This document shows, piece after piece, positions 44,890 through 53,942 of a DNA stretch of 64,000 nucleotides (position 1 is the stretch's first letter; each line of letters opens with the position of its first letter). A model generated the notes under the pieces. That model was not told where the DNA came from. It saw nothing but the letters and a program-made list of their open reading frames with translations, and did not search any database. The stretch is from Planctomycetota bacterium (GTDB lineage Bacteria; Planctomycetota; UBA8742; UBA2392). The stretch spans positions 48,664 to 112,663 of the forward strand of contig JADZFR010000015.1 in assembly GCA_020849795.1 (NCBI GenBank). Direction: 5' to 3'. The position numbers were made by a program, and so were the translations under genes.

Positions 44890-45768
44890 ATGTCCGCACT
44901 ACTCCAGACCAGCATGCCCGACCTGAAGCTGCTTCACCGCGGCAAGGTTCGGGACTTGTACGAGCTTGAGGGCAACCTGCTGCTTGTTGCCTCAGACCGC
45001 CTCAGCGCCTTTGACGTGATCATGACCCAGGGCATCCCCGGCAAAGGCCGGATGCTGACAGAACTGTCGCTGTTCTGGTTCGACTTCCTGCAGGACGTTG
45101 TCGGCAATCACCTGATCACCGCCGACGTCGCGAAGATGCCGGCGATTACGCACAAGTACCGCGACCAGCTGGAAGGCCGCACCATGTATTGCAAGCGCGC
45201 CGACATCTTTCAGGTCGAGTGCGTTGCGCGCGGATACCTGGTGGGCAGCGGCTGGAAGGATTACCAGAAGACGGGCGCAGTGTGCGGCCACAAACTGCCC
45301 GCAGGTCTGCAACTGGCGCAGAAGTTACCGCGCGTACTGTTCACACCGGCCACCAAGGCGCCCCAGGGCCAGCACGACGAGAACATCGACTTCGACACCA
45401 TGTGCGCCGCTGTGGGCAAAGACGCGGCCGGGAAACTGCGCGACATCACCATCAGGATCTACGAAAAAGCGGCCGAGTTTGCCGCGACCAAGGGCATCAT
45501 TATCGCCGACACCAAGTTTGAGTTCGGCTTGCACAACGGCAAGATCATCCTGTGCGACGAAGTGCTCACGCCCGACAGCAGCCGCTTCTGGGATGCCAGC
45601 CGCTACAAGATCGGCACCAGCCCCGAGAGCTTTGACAAGCAGATTGTGCGCGACTGGCTTGAGAAGCAGCCCTGGAACAAGAAGGCGCCGCCGCCCGACC
45701 TGCCAGCCGACATCACACAACGCACGGCAGACCGCTATCGCGAAGTGATAGACCTGCTGAAGTCGTAG
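44890..45768 (+). CDS. purC: Phosphoribosylaminoimidazole-succinocarboxamide synthase
   Basis: 292 aa from the ATG at 44890; an earlier in-frame ATG-less stretch from 44812 adds an unlikely N-terminus. Family motifs: G-K-V-R-D-L-Y (18-24), S-D-R-L-S-A-F-D-V, the C-V-A-R-G-Y-L-V-G-S-G-W motif, and near the end D-E-V-L-T-P-D-S-S-R-F-W with F-D-K-Q-I-V-R-D-W-L. It is the 290-300-aa form seen in yeast and many Gram-negatives. It makes SAICAR from CAIR, aspartate and ATP in purine synthesis; purE follows 25 bases later. Confidence 0.95.
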   Translation: MSALLQTSMPDLKLLHRGKVRDLYELEGNLLLVASDRLSAFDVIMTQGIPGKGRMLTELSLFWFDFLQDVVGNHLITADVAKMPAITHKYRDQLEGRTMYCKRADIFQVECVARGYLVGSGWKDYQKTGAVCGHKLPAGLQLAQKLPRVLFTPATKAPQGQHDENIDFDTMCAAVGKDAAGKLRDITIRIYEKAAEFAATKGIIIADTKFEFGLHNGKIILCDEVLTPDSSRFWDASRYKIGTSPESFDKQIVRDWLEKQPWNKKAPPPDLPADITQRTADRYREVIDLLKS

Positions 45769-45793
45769 ACCGGATGTTTCAGGAGAGCCCGCC

Positions 45794-46291
45794 ATGCCCG
45801 ATGTTGTCTTGATGATGGGGTCAGACTCAGATTGGCCGACGCTGGAGCCGGTGGTGACCACGCTGCGCGAACTGGGTGTCTCGTGCACGGCGCGCGTGTT
45901 GTCGGCCCACCGCACGCCTGACCAGACGCGCGAGTTTGTCGCCGAGTCCGAAAAAACCGGCACCCGCGTGTTCATCTGCGCCGCGGGCGTTGCCGCCCAT
46001 CTGGCCGGTGCTGTGGCTGCTCACACCGCCCGGCCCGTGATCGGCATTCCGGTGGCGGCGGGGCCGCTGAATGGCTTCGATGCGCTGCTCAGCACGGTGC
46101 AGATGCCGCCCGGCGTGCCGGTGGCGACGGTGGCCATCAATGGTGCGGTAAACGCGGCGGTGCTGGCTGCACAAATCCTTGCCACTGGCGACGCTGAACT
46201 GGCGAAAAAACTTGTAAAGTGGCGCGCCGCGCAGACGTCAAAGGTCCTGGAAAAGGACAAGCGCCTGCAAGACCAGCTGAAAAAACCCTGA
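45794..46291 (+). CDS. purE: N5-CAIR mutase
   Basis: 165 aa, class I PurE length. Signature G-S-D-S-D-W-P (9-15), the catalytic S-A-H-R-T-P (37-42) and A-G-x-A-A-H-L-x-G with [11 protein letters not shown]. It rearranges N5-CAIR to CAIR, the step before purC. The partner purK is not in the window. AGGAGA is seven bases before the ATG. Confidence 0.96.
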   Translation: MPDVVLMMGSDSDWPTLEPVVTTLRELGVSCTARVLSAHRTPDQTREFVAESEKTGTRVFICAAGVAAHLAGAVAAHTARPVIGIPVAAGPLNGFDALLSTVQMPPGVPVATVAINGAVNAAVLAAQILATGDAELAKKLVKWRAAQTSKVLEKDKRLQDQLKKP

Positions 46292-46321
46292 GCGCGCCTC
46301 CCCCGCCGCGCGGAGAAGTGC

Positions 46322-48466
46322 ATGGCCGAAAACGCGCAGGGAACCGAGAAGCTAGCCGCATTGCGCGAGGCCCTGCGCCGCGCCGACACCGTGCTCGCAT
46401 TCGCGCGCAAGGTGCTGGCCGAGGGGGGCGAGGTCCCGCCCGGCTTGCTCGAAGACTTTGACGACGCGCGCCGTGAGGTCGAAAAGGACTTCGTATTCTG
46501 TTACAGCACACTCGACCACGAAGCCCAGAAGAGCTTTCGCAACTTTCTGCAGGTCACCAAGGGCATCAACCAGAAGAGGCTTGAGAAGAACCTGCCCAAG
46601 CTCTCGCGCCGCACGCGCAGCCTGCTCAATCGCATCGTGATTTCCGAGGGAACAAGCCCATCGGCCTCGGGCGACGTGGCTGTCGTGCGCTTCAACGATC
46701 ACGACCCGCCCCATGTGTCGCAGCCGGCCGCGTCGCCCGTCGCCGCGGCGCCAGCATCGCAGCCAGCCGCGAATTCAACCTCCGCCAGCCGCAGCCTGCG
46801 CCGCGTGGTCGCCGCGGTCGTGCTGATTTCGGTCCTGGGCCTGGTCGCGATTCTGGCGGCGTGGATGGCGGGCGCGTTTTCCTCGGCGGGCATCGAAGAC
46901 AACAGGCCGGATATTGCGGCAAATGCCACGCCTTCCAATCTGCCGGCGGGCAATACTGCGCCCGATCTTCCCGTGGACCCCGACGCGCCCTTTGACGCCG
47001 TGGCCGCCGGGTACACGCATGCGCCGACCGTGATGGTGCCTCTTTCCGGCACGAACCCGCTGGACGTCGCGCCCGGGGCCATGGTGCTGGACCAGTTGCC
47101 GGCACTGCTGCTGGGGTTCGAAGAGCTGGTCTATACGCTTGAGCCGGAACGCCTGAGTCGCAAGCCGTCCGACACCCGCGCCGAGTGGGCCGCCTTTGCC
47201 CAGGGCGTAGTCGCGGCTGAGCCAAAGTGGCGGGATCAGCGCAAGCCGCTGCTCGACGCCTTCGTGGCCCATCTGCGCACCGAATTGCACCTGGCGCGCT
47301 ATCCGGCCGACAGCAACGCCAACGTGCTGCCCAGCGATGTGCTGTATTCAGCGGGTGCGTCGCAGTTGCCGCTGGTTGTAACCGTGCAGGCACTGGCCCA
47401 GGGTTGCAGCTACGGCACGCTGCCGCTGGCGCCAAATGGCCCGTCGCGGCCCGAACTGTCGCTGCGGCTGCGCGACAAAATCAGCACCTGGAACGGCGAG
47501 GCCCTGGGCCTGCGCACCGGCAACCACCCGGTACTCAAGCCTCAGGAAGCGCTGCTCGAACTGGCGCTGCTGCTGCGCGCCACCATGAAGACCGAGCGTG
47601 GCCGCATACTGGCCGATGCCATGATCCTGCACTTGGCGCCACTGTTCACAGCCGAGATGGCGCAAGCCGCACTCACCGATCTGGACCACATGTGGCTGGC
47701 TGCCCCAAGCCCAGACACCGACGACCGCGACAAGCTCATGCACCGGCTGAGCAAGGCCTTGCAGCCGGCTGTGTGCCGCGTGCTGACCGCGGAAAACCAG
47801 GCGGGCACGGTCAACGACGCCCTGAAGCTGTATCGCATCGCCAATGCAGCGGGCGACACCGTGCACGCCCGCGCCGCCATGCTGCTGTTGGGCAAACGCG
47901 CCGAAAAGGGAGCCATGCTGGATGGCCAGCCGCTGGCCTATGTAGTGGCCGAGTTGCTGGCACAGATGAACCGCCCCGACGAAGCCGAGCAGTGGTACCG
48001 CCGCGCCCACGACGAACACCCGGACGACCCGCGCGCCGCGTTGCGCCTTGCCGACCGCACGAGGGATGAACCGCGCTTTGCGCTGCTGCGAGAGGCGTAT
48101 GCCAGGGGCGAACGCTCAGCGGCGTTCATGCGCCAACTTGCCCGCGCTGCCGCACAGGAAGGAGAGGGCCTGCTGACGCTGGCCGTGCTGGATGAACTGT
48201 GCGCCGGCAAAGAGTTCGATGCCCTGGACCTCGAAAACGCCGCACTGCAATGCATCGCGCTGGAACATACGGATTGGGCGCTGGAACGTCTGGCTCGCCA
48301 TGCCGATTTGGTTGGCAGCGACGCGCGGCTGCAACGGCTGGACCTGATCTGCGAACTATCGGTCAACGGCTTGAGTCCCCGGGCCAAAGAACTGGCGGCT
48401 GCGTGGCGGACACGCGGCCAGAAAGACCCGCAGGTAGAAAGCCTGCTGCAACGATACGGGGGTTAG
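46322..48466 (+). CDS. Membrane protein with N-terminal helical domain and TPR-like C-terminus
   Basis: 714 aa, GGAG six bases before the ATG. A cytoplasmic N-terminal helical region (1-115) containing [18 protein letters not shown] is followed by an Ala/Pro-rich linker, one membrane helix (about 162-185, [16 protein letters not shown]) and a 500-residue extracytoplasmic part of helical repeats, TPR-like at the end ([20 protein letters not shown]). I recognise no family. It is 51 bases upstream of an ECF sigma factor gene; a zinc anti-sigma (H-x-x-x-C-x-x-C) motif was not seen. Confidence 0.75.
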   Translation: MAENAQGTEKLAALREALRRADTVLAFARKVLAEGGEVPPGLLEDFDDARREVEKDFVFCYSTLDHEAQKSFRNFLQVTKGINQKRLEKNLPKLSRRTRSLLNRIVISEGTSPSASGDVAVVRFNDHDPPHVSQPAASPVAAAPASQPAANSTSASRSLRRVVAAVVLISVLGLVAILAAWMAGAFSSAGIEDNRPDIAANATPSNLPAGNTAPDLPVDPDAPFDAVAAGYTHAPTVMVPLSGTNPLDVAPGAMVLDQLPALLLGFEELVYTLEPERLSRKPSDTRAEWAAFAQGVVAAEPKWRDQRKPLLDAFVAHLRTELHLARYPADSNANVLPSDVLYSAGASQLPLVVTVQALAQGCSYGTLPLAPNGPSRPELSLRLRDKISTWNGEALGLRTGNHPVLKPQEALLELALLLRATMKTERGRILADAMILHLAPLFTAEMAQAALTDLDHMWLAAPSPDTDDRDKLMHRLSKALQPAVCRVLTAENQAGTVNDALKLYRIANAAGDTVHARAAMLLLGKRAEKGAMLDGQPLAYVVAELLAQMNRPDEAEQWYRRAHDEHPDDPRAALRLADRTRDEPRFALLREAYARGERSAAFMRQLARAAAQEGEGLLTLAVLDELCAGKEFDALDLENAALQCIALEHTDWALERLARHADLVGSDARLQRLDLICELSVNGLSPRAKELAAAWRTRGQKDPQVESLLQRYGG

Positions 48467-48517
48467 GGCCACGCCGAATGAAAGCAAGAGCCCCGAGCGC
48501 AAGCGACGGGTTAACTG

Positions 48518-49156
48518 ATGAGCCCTGCAGAGTCGTTCAATCCAACAGGGTCACCAGACCTGAACCCCATGCCCCCAAAACCCGCCAAAATCATCGACCC
48601 CGACAGCGAACTGATGAAGCGGGTCGCCAAGGGTGACGATGAGGCCTTTCGCCAACTGTTCGAGCGCCACCACCGGCTTGCCTACTCGGTGATCTACCGC
48701 CACATCGGCGTGCAAAGTGCAGCCGAAGACCTGGTGCAGGAAGCCTTCCTGCGCGTGTACCGTAACGCCGCCAAGTGGGAACCCAGCGCCAAGTTCAGCA
48801 CCTGGCTTTACACGGTCGTAAGCAACCTGTGCCTGAACTACAAGCGCGACAGGGCGCGCGACAAGCTGCGTCTGGTAAGCGGCAACGAAGATGGCGGCAA
48901 CCCGCTGGAGCAACTGGCGTCAGCTTCGGAGCCTGACGTCGAAGCGATGGACGCGCAGGACCGCACCAGAATCATCCAGGCCGCCATCGCCGAGCTGCCC
49001 GAGAATCAACGCATGGCGCTGATCCTGAGCCGCTACGAAGACAAGAGCTACGAAGAGGTGGCCGAGATCATGGAAACCACAGTAGCAGCCGTAAAAAGCC
49101 TGACCTCAAGGGCAAGGGAAACCCTGCGCCAAAAACTCGCCCGCCTCGCGGAGTAG
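48518..49156 (+). CDS. ECF-type RNA polymerase sigma factor
   Basis: 212 aa from the ATG at 48518; an ATG at 48569 is an alternative. Region 2: A-E-D-L-V-Q-E-A-F-L-R-V-Y-R-N and F-S-T-W-L-Y-T-V-V-S-N-L-C-L-N-Y-K-R. Region 4: L-P-E-N-Q-R-M-A-L-I-L-S-R-Y-E-D-K-S-Y-E-E-V-A-E-I-M. There is no extracytoplasmic C-terminal extension. The family directs stress or envelope regulons. No classical anti-sigma gene is beside it; the neighbours are the 714-aa membrane protein upstream and a convergent gene pair downstream. Confidence 0.93.
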   Translation: MSPAESFNPTGSPDLNPMPPKPAKIIDPDSELMKRVAKGDDEAFRQLFERHHRLAYSVIYRHIGVQSAAEDLVQEAFLRVYRNAAKWEPSAKFSTWLYTVVSNLCLNYKRDRARDKLRLVSGNEDGGNPLEQLASASEPDVEAMDAQDRTRIIQAAIAELPENQRMALILSRYEDKSYEEVAEIMETTVAAVKSLTSRARETLRQKLARLAE

Positions 49157-49220
49157 CATGGCGACTCACGTCAGGCAATTCGCGTTGTGGTGAAGGACAA
49201 CTGGGACTCTGCCGAAATGG

Positions 49221-49252
49221 CAAGAGCCCGTCGGCGTTGCGACAGGCTCTTG
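49221..49252. terminator. Hairpin between convergent genes
   Basis: CAAGAGCC (49221-49228) pairs with GGCTCTTG (49245-49252), and inside GTCG (49230-49233) pairs with CGAC (49240-49243) past one C-A mismatch. It lies 65 bases after the sigma-factor stop and 32 bases after the stop of the convergent Cys-rich gene, so it may serve both, although there is no clear T-run on either side. Confidence 0.55.
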
Positions 49253-49283
49253 CGACAATCGCGGCATGTTAGGCGATCAAGTT

Positions 49284-49658
49284 CTACAAGGGACAGTCTG
49301 TGCACCCCCAACCCACGTCGTAATACATGTTTCCAGGATCGGGGGTCCAAACACAGCCCAATTCTTCGTCACAATCGCCGTAGAAGACGCTATACAGATA
49401 GGTGTAGGGCTCGACCGAGTAGTTGCTGTACTCTTGTGTTGCGCCTCCGACCAAAGCGCTCGAGTCCATGTGGTAGTGAATCCGGGTCGAGGCGCATGGG
49501 TCGAACCATTCTCCGCACCAAAATACGCCAAAACTCTCATCGCTGCCGGCTGTGTGCTCGGGGAAGCAGTACACGTAACAGGTCGTCGCCTGGACGTCAC
49601 TGCCCGCCGCCATGACGCCGAAAACCGACAATACGAGCAATACTGCGCACTTGATCAC
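49284..49658 (-). CDS. Small secreted Cys-rich protein
   Basis: 124 aa from a GTG start with GGAGG six bases upstream (the site overlaps the stop of the preceding gene). A signal peptide (I-K-C-A-V-L-L-V-L-S-V-F-G-V-M-A-A) cleaves before about residue 22. The mature part of about 100 residues has eight Cys (T-C-Y-V-Y-C, F-W-C-G, D-P-C-A, G-D-C-D, L-G-C-V, W-G-C-T-D-C) and many aromatic residues, suggesting up to four disulfides. I recognise no family. It is coupled to the 629-aa anchored protein upstream. Confidence 0.75.
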   Translation of the reverse strand: MIKCAVLLVLSVFGVMAAGSDVQATTCYVYCFPEHTAGSDESFGVFWCGEWFDPCASTRIHYHMDSSALVGGATQEYSNYSVEPYTYLYSVFYGDCDEELGCVWTPDPGNMYYDVGWGCTDCPL

Positions 49659-49659
49659 T

Positions 49660-51549
49660 TTAGTCCTCCCCGTCTTGGTGAGCCTTGGTTCGCCAAGGCA
49701 AAACGTACTTTGCCGCCAGACCCACTTCGAGCTTTTCGAAATCGCTCGATATGCGGTCGACTTTCTTCATCTCGATATCGTTTCCCAGCGCCTTCTGCCG
49801 AAGAACAGTCAACGCTCGCATGAACAAATCGTGATCGATTCGCAGCACTTCGAGTTGGTCTTCGCTCAGTGGCGGATAGGCGGCAAGCGAGGCAATGCGG
49901 TGGATTACTCTGAAACTGTTGATGCAGGCGCTTGTGCTGGTAGCCGCCCCGGCTAGCGCTCCTTCTTCGTCTCCCAGGACGCTATCCAACACGAGTGTTC
50001 GCAGTCTCAGAACTCTTGCCAGCAGAACGTCGCCGTGCGCTGCCAAGTCGGCCTCGTCAAGCCCGGAGATAGAGCCTTGGGCCTCGCCACTCGAGAAAAA
50101 GCGCTCGCGATCAGACGCGCATTTCGACAGTACGACATCAAGCGCGCGCAGCTTCTCGGTTACGTCAACACGCAAATGGAATAGAAGGCGAATGACAGTG
50201 CCGGAAACCGCGATACGTCTTTGAACGAATTCGTTCTTGTCGTCGGGATTGTTGAATAGGTCGGTGTCGAGGAGAGCAAGCAGTTTGGCAACCGTACGCT
50301 TGTCATCGATGTGCTCAAAAATCTGAGGCCGGGGGCCAGTCAACCTGGGTCCACCACCGCGCGACCCGGGGGCACGACTCCAGACTATCAGAGCGTACGC
50401 GGCTCGCCCGGCAAGCCGCGACAAAGAGTCGCTGCCGTCACCGCCGACGAAGAGGGTGACCAATGCGTCTCCATACCGACCGAGCTTTCCTGCATCGCGA
50501 ATCTCGGGAACGGATACCCTGAAGGCATCGAAGAGTATGTTTCCCGCGTCAACAGCGGCACGTCCATTGAGTAGCGCCGCGAGGATCAAGCTCCAGTCGT
50601 CTTGCGAGAGCTCAGGTGCGTCTGAAAGATATCGGGAAAGGGTTGCAGCGGCGTCTTCCTTGCCCAGGGACTGAGCGAGATTCTCGAGCAGGTCAAGCAA
50701 GTTCTCACTGTTCGGCGCGATGGCGGCGGCGGCTTGAAGTCGCAGCCTGAGGCTCAGCCTTGAATCGTCTCTGACCTCTTCGAAGTACGGTATCCACGAA
50801 TCCGGCACGTTCTTACGGTCGGCGGCCCTTGCGAGAACCCACAGCACAACCGAGATCAACGGGTCCGCAACAAAACCGTCGCCGCGGAGCAGCCGCCATA
50901 ACTTTGGCCACGTCTCGCGAATGTCACGGTCCTTGGCGTCGTGTTGGCGGAGCAAAACCGCGTTTATCAGTCCATTGATCGCGGCGCGTTCTGGCTCTCC
51001 AAGGGCGTCGGCGGCCAACACGGACAACGGGCGCCGATCCAAGGCCTTCCATGCCTTCTCGTTGTGTTCGGTCAACTGTTCGCTCTGCCAGCCGGCGAGC
51101 ATGACGTCGGCGAGTTCCTCCAGTTGCGGAGTCCGGGCGCACAAAGCCAGCGCGACCATTCGAGAAGGCCATACCACTGCCTCGGGATGGATCGCGCCAT
51201 TCAGGAGCAGCTTCTCGCGGATGGTGCCGACAGCGGACATCTCGCTTCGAATCGCCAGCGCAATTGCCAGCGTGGTTTCAGTCTCCTTCGCATCCAAGGC
51301 GGCGATAAGGCTTTGCAGCGATGCTTCGATTGCGTCGTCGCTGGTGTCCGCCAGAGTCAAAGCCGGAGCCGGCTGCACCTGTTGGTAACTCTTCGGCCCG
51401 ACAGAGTGAGGAGCAGGATCGGTCGCGCTTACCTCTACCGTCGTGGCCTTGGGCAGGCCAGGGGCTAGGTTCGGCTGAACAACGATGATTGCAACAACGC
51501 CTCCCAGAAGCAGAAACGCTCCGACCGGGATGATCGTTCTTGCCCGCAT
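49660..51549 (-). CDS. Membrane-anchored helical protein of unknown function
   Basis: 629 aa from the ATG at 51549 (AGGAG eight bases upstream). One N-terminal membrane helix (I-I-P-V-G-A-F-L-L-L-G-G-V-V-A-I-I-V-V) is followed by a Pro-rich linker and about 530 residues of alpha-helical, HEAT/TPR-like sequence with no motif I can name. Base composition is visibly less GC-rich than in the neighbouring genes and codons ending in A or T are more frequent, a possible sign of transfer. It is the first gene of a pair with the Cys-rich secreted protein. Confidence 0.75.
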   Translation of the reverse strand: MRARTIIPVGAFLLLGGVVAIIVVQPNLAPGLPKATTVEVSATDPAPHSVGPKSYQQVQPAPALTLADTSDDAIEASLQSLIAALDAKETETTLAIALAIRSEMSAVGTIREKLLLNGAIHPEAVVWPSRMVALALCARTPQLEELADVMLAGWQSEQLTEHNEKAWKALDRRPLSVLAADALGEPERAAINGLINAVLLRQHDAKDRDIRETWPKLWRLLRGDGFVADPLISVVLWVLARAADRKNVPDSWIPYFEEVRDDSRLSLRLRLQAAAAIAPNSENLLDLLENLAQSLGKEDAAATLSRYLSDAPELSQDDWSLILAALLNGRAAVDAGNILFDAFRVSVPEIRDAGKLGRYGDALVTLFVGGDGSDSLSRLAGRAAYALIVWSRAPGSRGGGPRLTGPRPQIFEHIDDKRTVAKLLALLDTDLFNNPDDKNEFVQRRIAVSGTVIRLLFHLRVDVTEKLRALDVVLSKCASDRERFFSSGEAQGSISGLDEADLAAHGDVLLARVLRLRTLVLDSVLGDEEGALAGAATSTSACINSFRVIHRIASLAAYPPLSEDQLEVLRIDHDLFMRALTVLRQKALGNDIEMKKVDRISSDFEKLEVGLAAKYVLPWRTKAHQDGED

Positions 51550-51992
51550 TTGCACTACTCCTTTCGCCCTACGCCTCGAATTCCTCGGCATTGCGCGCCT
51601 TTACCCATCGGCTCCACGCAAATGGTCGACAGCTTTTTCTTGTAGTGGGCCGATGGATCGGTGACAGACGTGTGGCAACGTACGCAAGTCGGCTGGCTCA
51701 AGCGCCACAGAGAAAAGCCACAATTAAAGGTAGTCGGAGACGCATTTTGGTTCTCCCTCGATGATATTCCTATCTTCGGGTTACAGCCAAGGACTCGCTG
51801 GCAAACTCCCTATTCGAATTGGTCGTCCGGGCGCATGCACCCTGAAGTAGGCGGCCACCTGGACAGGAGTTCGGGGGAAGCTGCTAAAATCAAGTAACCA
51901 CGCTGGCGGCGGTCAAGAGTCCAACATCCGGCACCCGCGAACTGCTGCACCCTCCGGAACGTCCGCTCGACACATATGCAGCACGGGAACCG
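51550..51992. other. 443-base gene-poor stretch upstream of the helical protein gene
   Basis: More AT-rich than its surroundings. It contains one short minus-strand frame with a good ribosome-binding site (51700-51747, listed separately) and a plus-strand open frame 51661-51897 without convincing start signals. No hairpin with a T-run was seen after the nuoG stop at 51993, so where that transcript ends is unclear. Confidence 0.5.
51700..51747 (-). pseudogene. 15-codon signal-peptide-like frame, leader peptide or gene remnant
   Basis: Minus strand: GGGAG followed seven bases later by ATG, encoding MRLRLPLIVAFLCGA then TGA. The product is exactly the shape of a lipoprotein signal peptide cut short at its lipobox-like end. 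It could be a leader peptide for the gene at 51549 or the surviving 5' end of a decayed lipoprotein gene; downstream frames give no long continuation. Confidence 0.3.
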
Positions 51993-53801
51993 CTAGACCA
52001 GCCTTGCGCCTTTGGACTGTATCAGACTCAGGTGGGTGTGGCCGTTGAATTGGGGCACTTCGGCGGCCAACTGGTTGAACACGCTGGCCGGGCTTACGAT
52101 CGTCTTCTTGGTCTTGACCGCGATCTCGCCGCTGCCGGCCAGCACCGGGATCGTGCTGCTGCCTTCCCATCCGCGAACCACCGCGTCAGCCCGGAAGGTG
52201 TCTTCGGTGCCGACGCCAAGCGGCGTGCCCTGGCTTGTCAATTCGGTTTCGTCAGAGCGGCCGTCTTCAATGACATACAACAGCTCCTGCAAGATCTCGA
52301 CGCCGATGCGCCCCTCGCGCGGATAACGCAGCGCTGACCGGAATGCCTGCAAGCGCACGTCGCCGTTGACCCAGCTTCCGCCGGTTTCAACGTACGTCGT
52401 GCACGCCAGTGTCACATTGGCCAGTTCGCTCAGCAGGCTGCGCTGAAAGTCCACGGCGACAATGTTGCGAACCTTTTCCGCCGCCAGCGCGCGCGTGACC
52501 GCATCAAGCTGGTCCACGCCATGGGGCAGGCCGGCCCAAACAAACACATGCTCAACGTTGCCGGCCGCGCACGCCGCTGCAAACTGCCTGATGCTGCCTT
52601 CAGCGTCGCTGATGCCGAGCAGGATGGCCGCGCCCGCGCGGTTGGCGTTGCCGTCGGCGGGGGCCTTGAAACCGGGGAAATCCAGCGGCTGCACGTCCGG
52701 TTCAGACAGCAGCGCGACGTTGGTGATGCCAAGCCGCTCAATCAGCTTCTTGAACAGGAACAGCTCTTCGTTGGTCATGTCAGCCGACGCCAAAGCATAT
52801 GCCTTGGCGGGGCTTTCGCTTGCGGCTTTCAGACCTGCGGCAGCCAGCTCGTAGCCCTTGTCCCACGACACGTGGCCGGTCTTGGTCAGCGGCAGATCAA
52901 TGCGTTTGGCGCTGTTGATCCACTTGTAATCCACGCGGCCGCGGTCACACAGCCAATAGCCGTTCACGTCAACGTTCTCGCGGCTCATGACGCGGGCAAC
53001 TTCGCCCTTGAGGCTGTCTACACGGTTGTTGCACCCTTTGGCGCACAAGCCGCAAACTCCCGGCAACCCATCAAGGTTCCAGACGCGTGCGGTGTACAGA
53101 AAGTCGCGGTTTTTCAGCGCGCCGACGGGGCAGACTTCGACGGTGTTGATGGCAAGCGGGTTCTCAATCGGCTTGCCCGGGAAGATGTCGATGACGGTGC
53201 GGTCGCCGCGGTTCACGAAGCAAAGCTCACTGGTGCCGCTGATTTCGTCGGCGACACGTACGCAGCGCGAACACTGGATGCAGCGCGTGCCCCAGATTGT
53301 GATCTTGTCGCCAAGCGGCTTGATGTGGGCCGAGACTTTCTCGAAGTCGAACTTGCTGGCGGCGTGCCCGTGGTCGAAAGCGTAGTCCTGCAGGCTGCAC
53401 TCGCCGGCCTTGTCGCACTCGGGGCAGTCGAGCGGGTGGTTGATCAGCTCAAGGTCCATGATGCCGGCACGAACCTTCTGAACGTCTTCGGTCTTGGTGA
53501 AGACTTCCAGGCCCTCTTGCACGACGTTGGTGCAGGACGTGGTCATCATCTCCATCGGCACAAGCGCATCGCCGCGCTTGATCATCTGGCGCGTCTTGAC
53601 AAAGCACATGCGGCAGTTGCCTGAAACGGTTAGGCCGGGGTGGTAGCAGAAGTGCGGCACGTAGTGCTCGCCGCCCTCGTTCTGGTCGGGGTAATCGCCG
53701 TTGGTTTCGGCGCCGTGCGTCAGGCACGCCATCAGCAGGTTGGTACCCTTGGGCACCTGGTACGCTTTGCCGTCAATCGTGATGTTGACCAGATCTGCCA
53801 T
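51993..53801 (-). CDS. nuoG: NADH-quinone oxidoreductase subunit G
   Basis: 602 aa from the ATG at 53801 (GAGG six bases upstream). Ferredoxin-like 2Fe-2S domain (C52, C63, C66), the His-ligated 4Fe-4S site H122-x3-C126-x2-C129-x5-C135, a second cluster region C-I-Q-C-S-R-C and C-P-V-G-A-L, then the molybdopterin-oxidoreductase-type 4Fe-4S C-G-L-C-A-K-G-C and a degenerate MopB domain to the end. This is the electron-wire subunit of complex I on the cytoplasmic side. It is shorter than E. coli NuoG (about 900 aa), as in several other phyla. No other nuo gene is nearby, so complex I genes are split or this subunit serves another NADH-linked enzyme. Confidence 0.9.
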   Translation of the reverse strand: MADLVNITIDGKAYQVPKGTNLLMACLTHGAETNGDYPDQNEGGEHYVPHFCYHPGLTVSGNCRMCFVKTRQMIKRGDALVPMEMMTTSCTNVVQEGLEVFTKTEDVQKVRAGIMDLELINHPLDCPECDKAGECSLQDYAFDHGHAASKFDFEKVSAHIKPLGDKITIWGTRCIQCSRCVRVADEISGTSELCFVNRGDRTVIDIFPGKPIENPLAINTVEVCPVGALKNRDFLYTARVWNLDGLPGVCGLCAKGCNNRVDSLKGEVARVMSRENVDVNGYWLCDRGRVDYKWINSAKRIDLPLTKTGHVSWDKGYELAAAGLKAASESPAKAYALASADMTNEELFLFKKLIERLGITNVALLSEPDVQPLDFPGFKAPADGNANRAGAAILLGISDAEGSIRQFAAACAAGNVEHVFVWAGLPHGVDQLDAVTRALAAEKVRNIVAVDFQRSLLSELANVTLACTTYVETGGSWVNGDVRLQAFRSALRYPREGRIGVEILQELLYVIEDGRSDETELTSQGTPLGVGTEDTFRADAVVRGWEGSSTIPVLAGSGEIAVKTKKTIVSPASVFNQLAAEVPQFNGHTHLSLIQSKGARLV

Positions 53802-53942
53802 CGATAACCTCGCTCTGGGCAAGGTGTTTACCCGATTGCCCGTCACCCGACAAGCCGATTGGAAGACCTGTTGGCTTGCCGTGTGTGCTTCTATGCGCAA
53901 AACGGCTTCTTACTCCCGCAAGTGCCGACAAATCCGTACAAC

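Noticed and set aside
51661..51897. 78-codon plus-strand frame, considered as an insertion-sequence remnant
   Set aside because: The ending ...G-G-H-L-D-R-S-S-G vaguely recalls ends of IS21-like elements, but no inverted repeats, target duplication or transposase motif were found.
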